Part shown: in pieces, positions 28,053 to 52,437 of the stretch
How the letters are laid out: every line of letters starts with the position of its first letter
Numbering within the stretch: position 1 is the stretch's first letter
From: Alviniconcha marisindica
Lineage: Eukaryota > Mollusca > Gastropoda > Provannidae
Direction: 5' to 3'
NCBI GenBank assembly: GCA_018857735.1
Contig: JABMCL010002130.1
Span: forward strand, 1,630,661-1,694,660
Length of the DNA: 64,000 bases
Translations under genes and position numbers: made by a program
Notes under the pieces: model-generated
The model's database searches: none
Seen by the model: only the letters and a program-made list of their open reading frames with translations
What the model was told of the DNA's origin: nothing

Positions 28053-31000
28053 TGCTCAAATCCTCTACAGGATTTCTGCACACACAAAAAAAACCAGCGG
28101 GCAAGACCCATTTGTTATCCCATATCTCTCTGTTTCGGAACTAGGCAAATACATATCGAAGCTGGAAAACAAAAAATCAACCGGTCTGGATGGTATAACT
28201 ATAAGCAACCAGCTACTAAAATTGTCATTGCCATACATAATCATCTCACTTACATATGTTTTTAATTTATGCACTGAGAAAGAAAAAAATCCATCTGAAC
28301 TTAAAAAAGGCAAAGTTGTTCCGTTTCCAAAATCTATGGATAAAACAAATCCAACCAATTACAGACCAATATCGCTTCTGTCTGTTTTGTCAAAGCTTCT
28401 CAAAAAGCTTGTGCACATTTACTTAAACAATTACTTAGAAAAGCAGCAACTCCTTCACCCCTTTCAGTCTGGCTTTAGATGTAAATACTCCTGCAACACC
28501 TCACTGTCATATCTTACAAATTCTTGGCTAACAGCCATGAATAAATCTGACGTGTCTGGAATGGTATCCCTAGGCCTTAAGAAGGCTTTTGACCTGGTTG
28601 ATCACAGTATCCTATTGAAGAAGCTCACCATTTATCTTAAAAACTTACGTTCTCTACCATTTTTAAAATCATATCTTCATAACAGTATGCAGCGTGTCTT
28701 ACTCTATGGCTCTTACTCCTCCAAAGAGTCAGTAAAGTACGGTGTACCACAAGGTTCTCTCTTGGGACCTGTTCTTTTTAGTCTCTTTATCAATGACCTT
28801 CCATTACACATGAAAAATATATCCGTTGATTGTGACATGCTGGCAGATGACACAACACTGCACACATCTGGAAAAGATATTCCACAAATCAGAAGCAATA
28901 TGCATGACAGCTGATTATCTAGTTAGTGTGATAATAATCATATGGTCATCAATCTGATCAAGACCAAGTCTATGACAATCGCTACCAGACAGGAACACCA
29001 GTTGTCACCCTTACTGCTCGATCTTGTTCTAAACGGAGTGAAAACTGATCAAGTGTCAGAACACCCTCTTTTAGGTATAACCACAGACAAAAACTTCACT
29101 GGGACTCACATACTAATAATGTGTATAAAACAGTTTCAAGACAAGTCTTTCTTCTGTCAAAATTAAGGTACATTGTATACATCAACACCAGGAAACTTTT
29201 CTTCAATGCCCACATTAAACCTCACATTGGATTGATTATGTGTCAGTCAAGTGGGGCAGATTAAAAAAGATTAAATTCTTTGCACAGAAGAGCTGTAAAG
29301 TTAGTCTTTTCAGATACAACAGTAACTACTGACCAGAAATTAAAAGAGATGAGAATGAGCCTACAAAAACAACCTGAATATAAAAAGGGGTTGTTCATGT
29401 ACAGGGTCCTTAAAAATGAGGCCCCAGAGTACATATCTAACCTGTACACACACACTCCCTCATGCCACTCTAGGAACTATCGGCTTAGTTCACCTAGGCC
29501 AAGGACAGACATGTTCGAAACAAGCATATCCTTCTCTGGTGCTTTTCTATGGAACAACCTACCTCTGACCATCAGACCGTGTCAGTTGTTCAGTTCCTTC
29601 AAGCGAAAACTTTGTGAACACCTTGAAGCAGTTACATAGGATGGATTGTGACATAATACTGCTAGGGAGAGAGACAGACAGTGAGGTTTTCGAGTGATAG
29701 CCATTGCAATGACTGGTCATTTGAGACCTACTTTATATACCCATAGAACTCTGCCCAGTCCTTCCGACCGCTTGTGAGAGTGACATTTTTTTTCTTCTTT
29801 TCCCCCCTCCTCTCCTTTACCGTACTTTATAAAATAAGCATTGACAGCTTTTCTTTTCTTTTTCAGTATTGGTCGTATGAATTGATCAGATGTTCTACTG
29901 CCTTTTTACTGGTTGTATGCTCATGATGTACAGCTGAGTGATATATGTGTGCATCTGGCACTGTGAACACGCTACGATTTGCGTGGAATTCTTCTGTATA
30001 AAATTTCACTCACTCATTCATGCCTATATATATGTATATGTTACAGGCAATCCATGAAGTAAGGCATTTCATGAAATGCCTAAAAATGTCAGGCATTTCA
30101 TGAAGTGGCGAAAAGCTATAGGCAATACACGTAATGCCTAGATTTTGTAGGCAATACGTGCATTGCCTGAAATTTATCTCTAGGCATTTCATGTATTGCC
30201 TGAGCATTTCAAAGGAACAGAAGGAAGTGTTTCAAATTTCTTTTTATCTTTATTGTACTCTCACTGAAGTAAAACATATAATATATACGAAATACTTTAA
30301 CTTGCAATACACACTAACTTCTAAAAAGGCAAATATACTTACAACATATCATCAATTAAAATAATTTCCACTGATAAATTACATTCTGCTCATTTCATTT
30401 CATGCGTACTAAAATACACCAGGAAATGTTTTAAATGGCAACTGACACACAACACAAATAATTTATATGAAAATGCAGAGATAATTTTTTTAACCGTAAT
30501 TCACTCACCGTAACAAGTTATGAAAATGCACTACAACAAGCTTTGCAAATTACGTATTCAATTCTGTTCCACAAAGTAATCAAAGTTCTCCTCTTCTTTA
30601 TCATCATACTAGGTAAATTAAAAGGCTTTTATTTTGGAAAGCAAGCAGATTAAATAAAAACTAATCATTCTAACCAACAATGATAGAATACCCGAACTGC
30701 GAGGCTGAAGAATGCAAGATCCAAATTGACACAGGATTATTTGTTCTTTTGATTCATTTATTTGTACAAGACAGGCTGTTGTGGCACTGACTGTTGCATT
30801 TGAGGTGGTTTTTGAAGCATTTGCATCTGTTTGTACCATATTTCTTTCTGTTGCCAGAGCAGTTGCATGTTATGAACCCATGTCCCCATCCCAATGAACC
30901 TATTGAAATAGCCTCTCTGATCAACAGCATCCTGGATTGATCAATATCACACAGGTCAACAACAACAAAATTGACACACTTCGAATTGATTGCGAGAGAA

Positions 31001-32075
31001 GCGACCTCGCAGCAAACCCTGTTTTACTCCAACCCTGTAGAAGCCATTTTTGTCTCTCTGTGTGATGACACCAATGAATAATGATGTTCCTTGCATCTCT
31101 GTGTCCCCTGTCAACAGGGGGATATGGATGGCAATGTCACACTGTTGCCAAATTCTCCTGGCTGCAGTTCAGATGGCCTTTTTAGCATTCTTTCTGATTG
31201 GTTCTCTTGACGAATCCTTGTTCTTTTCTGAATGTCTAAAATCTTTCTAACATGTTTCTCAGTATGTTCATTTCTGCCTTACTGATGTTCGCTTTCATCA
31301 TCTCTCGACACACAAGCACGCACGCACACACACACACACACACACACACAGAGGCACAGAATTAATACACAGTTTGCCTGAATACAGAAATTGGCAGTCA
31401 ACTTATGAGAGTGATCTTTTCTCCCTTACCGTTCTTTACAAAACATAGTGTCGGTTCACAGCGCCAGATGCACACATGCATGCATACATCACTCAGTTAC
31501 AAACTTACACATTATGAGCATGCAACCAGCAAATAAGGCAGTAGTCTGAGTAGAACATTTGATCAGGTGATATGATTAGTATTGGACAAGAAAATAGAAG
31601 CAGTCAATAAGCATTGACAAGAAAATAGAGGCAGTCAATAAGCATTGACTGCTTCTATTTTCTTGTCCAATACTAATCATATCACCTGATCAAATGTTCT
31701 ACTCAGACTACTGCCTTATTTGCTGGTTGCATGCTCATAATGTGTAAGTTTGTAACTGAGTGATGTATGCATGCATGTGTGCATCTGGCGCTGTGAACCG
31801 ACGCTATGTTTTGTGCAGCAGCATTGACTGCTTCTATTTTCTTGTCCAATACTAATCGTATCACCTGATCAAATGTTCTACTCAGACTACTGCCTTATTT
31901 GCTGGTTGCATGCTCAGAAATTCTCATGTATAACGTTTCACTCACTCATTCATGCCTACATGTATATAAATGACGCCTGTAATTTTATATTTACTCATTA
32001 GTAGCTTAGCAAGGACTAGTTAGGTTTTTGACTGAACCTAAACTACAATCCTTGTAAAATAAAGTTTTCGAGTTC

Positions 32076-32165
<90 letters not shown>

Positions 32166-32494
32166 GTTCGCGCTTTATAAATATTTCATTGTTAATATTA
32201 CTATATATATGGCGTTCGCGCTTTATAAATATTTCATTGTTAATATTACTATCATATCAACTTATCAAGAAAACTCAAGAAGATTCGGGCGTGTTCGAAG
32301 ACCGGAGTTCACGGTCAAATGCAAACAGAACAGCAGTCCAAAAGGAGTGGGAGACAAGACTGACATGGAGCAACGTGAACTTACTTTTTCAGACTCTTAA
32401 CAGGAATGCGCATGGAGGACCCTGGCAGTAAAACATTGTCAACAACGAGAAGGAGAGGGATCCTCTTCGGTATTGCGATTGTGGACGCCATCAT
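273..32494 (-). CDS. LONP2: Lon protease homolog 2, peroxisomal (5' nine exons, partial)
   Basis: ATP-dependent AAA+ serine protease of the peroxisomal matrix, which degrades damaged proteins and helps process PTS2-type imported enzymes (family knowledge). Nine exons join in frame on the minus strand: 32494-32385, 25669-25576, 23274-23076, 17542-17433, 13074-12922, 8132-7951, 7524-7426, 5297-5223, 461-273, giving about 404 residues. Residues ~10-225 are the Lon N-terminal substrate-binding domain ([19 protein letters not shown] near the start, [20 protein letters not shown] in exon 3). An acidic linker follows ([14 protein letters not shown]), then [12 protein letters not shown], and the AAA+ module starts with Walker A GPPGVGKT at about 381-388. 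The wording [17 protein letters not shown] and VLEYLAVRQ matches LONP2, not mitochondrial LONP1, which has [17 protein letters not shown]. Walker B, the Ser-Lys protease domain and any C-terminal PTS1 lie beyond position 1. Splice phases (2,0,1,0,0,2,2,2,2) are compatible throughout. Exon borders are inferred from homology and GT/AG sites, not transcripts. Confidence 0.93.
454..640 (-). repeat. Tandem copies of LONP2 exon 9 acceptor edge
   Basis: AAGGTCCTTTCTGAAACAT (minus-strand acceptor GTTTCAG|AAAGGACC) at the real exon recurs near 517-534 and 587-604, about 65-70 bases apart, with the surrounding CCATAGTGGTCATAG (exon) and CAGTTTCTTC (intron) sequence. More degenerate relatives lie at 4437-4550 in the same intron. 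Confidence 0.75.
955..1090 (-). mobile_element. LINE reverse-transcriptase fragment
   Basis: The minus strand reads [20 protein letters not shown] then [20 protein letters not shown], resembling the segment just before the RT core of Jockey/I-type LINEs (EEEFxKALRRxGKDTAPG). It is a short truncated remnant; the assignment is tentative. Confidence 0.4.
1275..1580 (+). repeat. Three tandem ~95-bp units
   Basis: The block CCTAAGACAGTG...GGCATTTCTGGAGTACA.CAGATCTAGACAGAGT occurs near 1280, 1390 and 1470, with a fourth start near 1575. No gene relation is seen. Confidence 0.65.
1732..1975 (+). pseudogene. Broken THAP-like zinc-finger ORF
   Basis: Starts [20 protein letters not shown] and, after an in-frame TAG (1827), continues [20 protein letters not shown] before more stops and frame changes. 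The WxCC...C spacing and the [14 protein letters not shown] block resemble THAP-type DNA-binding fingers carried by animal transposase-derived proteins; a later frame gives a YYMCSK-like remnant. It is non-functional as it stands. Identity is based on motif memory. Confidence 0.45.
3421..3477. repeat. Two adjacent hairpins
   Basis: 3421-3438 can fold as GGTGAG-TTTTCT-CTCACC. 3444-3477 is a loop-less inverted repeat with 17-base arms (CCAAAGCCCGTCTATTTT and its reverse complement with one G-T). This could be the end or core of a foldback element. Confidence 0.6.
4660..5222 (-). repeat. ~55-bp minisatellite made of LONP2 exon 8 donor edge
   Basis: About ten copies of CCTGCCTGGTGTGAGTGAGA (near 4673, 4734, 4787, 4842, 4897, 4949, 5004, 5065, 5112, 5166), converging on the real junction ACCTACCTGGCCTGAGTGAT at 5218. 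On the minus strand each copy is the exon end plus donor. Most copies read CCAG|GCAGGT, so the GT is now GC. Confidence 0.8.
5223..5297 (-). CDS. LONP2: LONP2 exon 8
   Basis: A 75-base exon encoding (R)[20 protein letters not shown] then ITQA, matching NYLELMVELPWNKS of LONP2. Acceptor GATCAG|G; donor GCCAG|GTAGGT. It lies between a decayed whole-exon copy (5338-5402) and a tandem array of its own 3' edge and donor (4660-5220). Confidence 0.9.
5338..5402 (-). pseudogene. Decayed duplicate of LONP2 exon 8
   Basis: GTCCAGACAATCCTTGCTGC and the following bases repeat exon 8 (5231-5297) almost base for base at first, then diverge; the exon's TCCAGGTAGTTCC becomes a shorter CTCCGGGTGTTCC. It lies 5' of the true exon in transcript sense and is bounded by (CA)n like the original. 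Confidence 0.7.
5400..5910. repeat. Compound (CA)n microsatellite
   Basis: Several (CA)n blocks are separated by short repeated linkers (for example GCTCAATGTTACATGTTACA twice). All open frames here are His/Thr or Cys/Val artefacts. Confidence 0.9.
7426..7524 (-). CDS. LONP2: LONP2 exon 7
   Basis: Encodes [20 protein letters not shown] then [12 protein letters not shown], matching the EIKRLKKMPQSMPEYA signature of LONP2. Acceptor CTCCAG|G; donor ATCAG|GTCAGT, splitting an Arg codon completed by exon 8. Confidence 0.92.
7525..7950 (-). mobile_element. LONP2 intron 6 with a dispersed AACTGGATTTTAA element
   Basis: About 7580-7735 shares AACTGGATTTTAACATCCTG, CAACCACACAGGGTCACCTC and the flanking order with 23316-23680, and in reverse complement with about 47955-48250. 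This is a short non-autonomous repeat. A further acidic open frame at about 7770-7858 has an acceptor but does not join exon 6 in frame. Confidence 0.65.
7951..8132 (-). CDS. LONP2: LONP2 exon 6 (acidic linker)
   Basis: Begins [20 protein letters not shown] and continues into the acidic linker [20 protein letters not shown] before the AAA+ domain. Human LONP2 has a comparable Asp/Glu-rich stretch here. Acceptor GACCAG|GGA. The donor is a weak ATCAA|GTCAGT, chosen because its AA|G split Lys joins exon 7 in the homologous frame. Confidence 0.85.
9026..9287. repeat. 132-bp direct duplication
   Basis: CTGTCATTTTTGTTTCAAAT starts at 9026 and again at 9158; the copies are nearly identical through CAATGGATT. 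It is a recent tandem duplication. Confidence 0.85.
9480..9702 (+). mobile_element. LINE 3' tail
   Basis: CATTAGTAGCTT.GCAAGGACTAGTT and AAACTACA.TCCTTGTAAAA match 31930-32080. The following TTTTCGAGTGAT.GCCATTGCAA matches 29690-29720 downstream of a LINE ORF. Only the 3' UTR is present. Confidence 0.6.
9703..11390 (+). repeat. 27-bp minisatellite, about 60 copies
   Basis: Unit ACAAGCCCTGGTCATGGAGA plus CACACTA, with AGAAA/ACTAA/CATCA variants; one irregular patch lies at 10025-10110. Because 27 is divisible by three, long open frames (PWSWRHTNK repeats and others) exist in several frames on both strands. They are artefacts. Confidence 0.95.
11905..12634 (+). mobile_element. DIRS-like (tyrosine-recombinase) retrotransposon fragment
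   Basis: 12111-12330 reads [20 protein letters not shown] then [20 protein letters not shown], the RT block typical of DIRS/YR elements. In another frame, 12446-12634 reads [20 protein letters not shown] and a Leu/Lys segment, the RT/RNase H connection. Upstream (11905-12070) is an unassigned segment, [20 protein letters not shown], with a SAM-like look. Active-site blocks are missing and the frame is broken, so this is a deleted remnant opposite to LONP2. Confidence 0.65.
12922..13074 (-). CDS. LONP2: LONP2 exon 5
   Basis: Exactly 51 codons: [20 protein letters not shown], then [20 protein letters not shown], then [11 protein letters not shown], matching the LPDI...KLQILDAV...PLLVRQIE block of LONP2. 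Acceptor GCTCAG|AGA; donor GAG|GTACAG. Confidence 0.92.
13237..13328. repeat. (CA)n microsatellite, ~90 bp
   Basis: Uninterrupted CA dinucleotides about 165 bases upstream of the exon 5 acceptor in transcript sense. Confidence 0.97.
13440..14100 (+). mobile_element. 5'-truncated CR1-like LINE, C-terminal ORF and 3' tail
   Basis: Reads [30 protein letters not shown] and [20 protein letters not shown], the conserved C-terminus of CR1-type ORF2, then a 3' UTR ending in GAGTTTGAGTTCTCTCTC. A more damaged copy of the same family is at 26140-26545. Confidence 0.75.
14235..16890 (-). mobile_element. I/Jockey-type LINE with RNase H, 5'-truncated and interrupted
   Basis: Minus-strand reading: 16882 starts [20 protein letters not shown] (RT motif A), then [20 protein letters not shown] and TPVDDGLIY (the active-site YxDD equivalent is degenerate), then KHVETAALN. 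After a foreign insertion it resumes [15 protein letters not shown] (about 15420), then [20 protein letters not shown] (RNase H start), [20 protein letters not shown] (RNase H end) and a C-terminus ending at a stop near 14235. Frameshifts break it. I know a closely similar LINE family from gastropods. Confidence 0.85.
15432..16313. mobile_element. 882-bp TIR element inserted in the LINE
   Basis: Bounded by perfect 14-bp inverted ends CAGGCATGGGAATT / AATTCCCATGCCTG, with weaker similarity further in. It interrupts the LINE reading frame between AALN and CKKGLS. No transposase is recognised inside, so it looks like a non-autonomous DNA transposon. The target-site duplication is unclear (one base or none). 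Confidence 0.7.
16923..17466 (-). repeat. 46-bp minisatellite made of LONP2 exon 4 donor
   Basis: Twelve units with starts near 16923, 16969, 17015, 17062, 17108, 17154, 17200, 17246, 17291, 17337, 17383 and 17429; the last is the real junction. On the minus strand each reads ATACCTGTGG...GCTAAAG|GTGAG. The unit therefore holds ~25 coding bases, the splice donor and intron sequence. Seven or more copies keep a perfect AAAG|GTGAG. Confidence 0.9.
17433..17542 (-). CDS. LONP2: LONP2 exon 4
   Basis: Encodes (D)[20 protein letters not shown] then [16 protein letters not shown], matching the LVEMLDMSVPAVAKL segment of LONP2. Acceptor CTTTCAG|AT; donor CTAAAG|GTGAGC. The 3' edge and donor are the last unit of a 46-bp tandem array that continues into the intron. 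Confidence 0.9.
17545..18605 (-). repeat. ~60-bp repeats next to exon 4 acceptor, interrupted
   Basis: Units like CCAATACATACACCAGGAGA...CCCTATTATTATCCCATTAG run from 17555 to 17900 and resume in degenerate form at 18440-18600. The gap 17925-18430 is an unrelated insert that starts close to a perfect 20-bp palindrome CAAGGTAGTTAACTACCTTG (17934-17953). Confidence 0.65.
18715..18890 (-). mobile_element. LINE C-terminal scrap
   Basis: The minus strand reads [20 protein letters not shown] then [20 protein letters not shown], resembling the post-RT segment of LINE ORFs (FY.S.IxS.LTF...NLS..DK.RL). It is broken by a (GT)n tract. Confidence 0.5.
19340..22335 (-). mobile_element. CR1-type LINE (minus), split by a nested LINE
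   Basis: From 22330 down: [20 protein letters not shown] (RT entry), then [35 protein letters not shown] and [20 protein letters not shown] to about 21600. It resumes at 20620 with [12 protein letters not shown], then [20 protein letters not shown] and [20 protein letters not shown], with a CR1-like 3' tail (AAAGCACTATTCC) near 19370. Frameshifted and inactive. Confidence 0.8.
20621..21598 (+). mobile_element. Nested 5'-truncated CR1/L2-type LINE
   Basis: Begins [12 protein letters not shown] and continues [20 protein letters not shown] and [20 protein letters not shown], ending with a short (ATT)n tail at 21585-21598. It lies inside the opposite-strand CR1 and starts at the homologous LKLN.(D/E)KT motif. 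Confidence 0.8.
23076..23274 (-). CDS. LONP2: LONP2 exon 3
   Basis: Encodes [20 protein letters not shown], then [20 protein letters not shown], then [20 protein letters not shown]. This is the core of the Lon N-terminal (PUA-like) domain. Acceptor CTGCACAG|GAG; donor CCAG|GTTGGT after the first base of an Asp codon. Confidence 0.92.
23316..23700 (+). mobile_element. Dispersed AACTGGATTTTAA element (longest copy)
   Basis: Opens AACTGGATTTTAATATCCTG, carries a (TA)n block, and ends GTCTAATTTATCGATACCA. The reverse complement of both ends is found at 47958-48250. No coding capacity. Confidence 0.65.
24640..25475 (+). mobile_element. CR1/L2-type LINE 3' fragment
   Basis: Reads [20 protein letters not shown], then a 53-bp internal direct duplication (SVKPPNP.LENFIS.TSK at about 24803 and 24840), then [24 protein letters not shown] and AARLILKK-like residues across frames, ending in an ATT-rich tail. 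Confidence 0.7.
25576..25669 (-). CDS. LONP2: LONP2 exon 2
   Basis: Encodes [20 protein letters not shown] followed by [11 protein letters not shown], matching the LVRSRLL...STILGVIPN stretch of LONP2. Acceptor GTTTCAG|C; donor GAG|GTGAGC; it ends at a codon boundary. Two decayed tandem copies of this exon lie just upstream in transcript sense (25690-25845). Confidence 0.9.
25690..25845 (-). pseudogene. Two 108-bp tandem copies of LONP2 exon 2
   Basis: The exon and its acceptor repeat with period 108 (ACCATGTTCATG at 25658 and 25766; CCAATGACAGTACTGCT at 25717 and 25825). The first extra copy keeps the acceptor TTTCAG|CATGAAC but has a stop (CGA to TGA) after MNMVKS. The second extra copy is only a 3' fragment. 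Confidence 0.8.
26140..26545 (+). mobile_element. Decayed CR1-like LINE tail
   Basis: CTTCCTGATCCTTCCCTATC, GGAATTTTAAAACTACCGCA and CAATAAAGAAATATTTACTC parallel 13460-13560. Most of the coding end is deleted. Confidence 0.6.
26740..27790 (-). mobile_element. Jockey/CR1-type LINE, RT part
   Basis: The minus strand reads [20 protein letters not shown] (RT motif A), [20 protein letters not shown] (motif B region) and [10 protein letters not shown]. In the next frame it reads [40 protein letters not shown] and [20 protein letters not shown]. The ADD catalytic block falls at the frame break near 27486. Confidence 0.85.
28050..29640 (+). mobile_element. CR1-type LINE ORF2 remnant
   Basis: Preceded by (TA)n at 27992-28050. 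Reads [80 protein letters not shown] and [12 protein letters not shown] (catalytic ADD kept). After stops it reads [20 protein letters not shown], then from 29280 [20 protein letters not shown] and [20 protein letters not shown] to the stop at 29639. Its 3' UTR, to about 30020, matches the other LINE tails in the window. Confidence 0.85.
30045..30201. repeat. Regular array of 20-bp palindromes, 29-bp period
   Basis: Starts at 30062 (AGGCATTTCATGAAATGCCT, perfect), 30091, 30120 (AGGCAATACACGTAATGCCT), 30149 (AGGCAATACGTGCATTGCCT) and 30182 (AGGCATTTCATGTATTGCCT). The first four are exactly 29 apart, with unrelated 9-nt spacers. A partial copy lies at 30045. Outer bases AGGCA...TGCCT are constant; the inner half-sites vary and recombine. 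Confidence 0.8.
30760..31145 (-). pseudogene. Remnant of KRBA2/Ginger-like integrase C-terminus
   Basis: The minus strand in two frames reads [20 protein letters not shown] then [14 protein letters not shown], then [20 protein letters not shown] and [20 protein letters not shown] before a stop at about 30763. The YRVGxKxGxLxxxxSRNQF block followed by a Cys-rich CxC...CxC...CxxxCH tail is characteristic, as I recall, of KRBA2/SCAND3-like transposon-derived proteins. The upstream part is missing and the frame is broken. Confidence 0.55.
31438..31930. repeat. ~180-bp inverted repeat plus a direct third copy, from a LINE 3' UTR
   Basis: Left arm 31438-31618 and right arm 31644-31814 are nearly exact reverse complements (both contain GATCAGGTGATATGATTAGT / its complement). 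Around the centre a 31-bp direct duplication lies at 31589 and 31619. A third copy, in the right-arm sense, begins at 31822. The same sequence occurs once, in LINE 3' UTR context, at 29870-30010. Confidence 0.85.
32077..32250. repeat. (TC)n(TA)n plus 48-bp duplication
   Basis: (TC)n then (TA)n to 32160, followed by two copies of ATGGCGTTCGCGCTTTATAA... (32161 and 32209). It sits 135-230 bases inside intron 1 from the exon 1 donor. Confidence 0.9.
32385..32494 (-). CDS. LONP2: LONP2 exon 1 (start codon)
   Basis: ATG at 32494, with a second in-frame ATG at 32491. The reading frame runs back to a stop at 32539-32537 without another ATG, so the start is well defined. It encodes [20 protein letters not shown], then [16 protein letters not shown], aligning with the start of animal LONP2. 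The exon ends in a strong donor (AAAAA|GTAAGT) after the second base of a codon. The split codon AA|C (Asn) is completed by exon 2. Confidence 0.9.
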
Positions 32495-32884
32495 GAATGG
32501 ATATATGAACTTTGACCCATGGATGCTCCTAACCTGTTAAATGTGATCAGTGCACACCAAATTAGTAAGATTTACTGTACAAAAGTCGTCGCAACAACAA
32601 TGAAAAGTAAATTTAAGCCCGAAGATCAAGATTGGCATAAAATTTGTAAGCTCTGAAACAGTCGTCTGCTTGATTCTTGGAAAACCAAACAACAACGATT
32701 AGAGTCTACCAAAAATGTCACATGATCGGACAACGACGGCGCGAGCAGAAGGACAGAGGACTGGTACACTCCGTGTTAGTCACGTAACCCTGATGCAGAT
32801 GAACCATCACAGCTGATAGCCGTCATCGCGTGTAGTGACAAAACTTTTTTTTAACGCAAACAGAAAACCACACTTCCAGCCGCG
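32495..32884. promoter_or_regulatory. Divergent promoter region between LONP2 and the F-box/LRR gene
   Basis: Only 390 bases separate the two opposed start codons, so both promoters and 5' UTRs must lie here unless there are unseen upstream non-coding exons. It keeps more CpG than the surrounding introns (for example GACGGCGCGAGC near 32740 and CATCGCGTG near 32825) and has a CACGT core near 32780. I see no clear TATA box oriented to either gene. A shared bidirectional promoter is inferred from spacing only. Confidence 0.6.

Positions 32885-52437
<19,553 letters not shown>

Larger units (their letters stand above)
25670..32384 (-). other. LONP2 intron 1: contents
   Basis: Exon-2 copies, a damaged CR1 tail (26140-26545), G-runs (26599-26617, 26697-26718), a LINE on each strand (26740-27790 and 28050-29640), a palindrome array (30045-30201), a KRBA2-like remnant (30760-31145), a 180-bp inverted repeat (31438-31814), (TC)n(TA)n (32077-32160) and a 48-bp duplication (32155-32250). 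25850-26130 is AT-rich and unrecognised. Confidence 0.7.

Noticed and set aside
30045..30201. CRISPR-like array
   Set aside because: Repeats of 20 bp with 9-nt spacers in an animal genome, variable repeats and no cas genes. It is kept as a palindrome array only.
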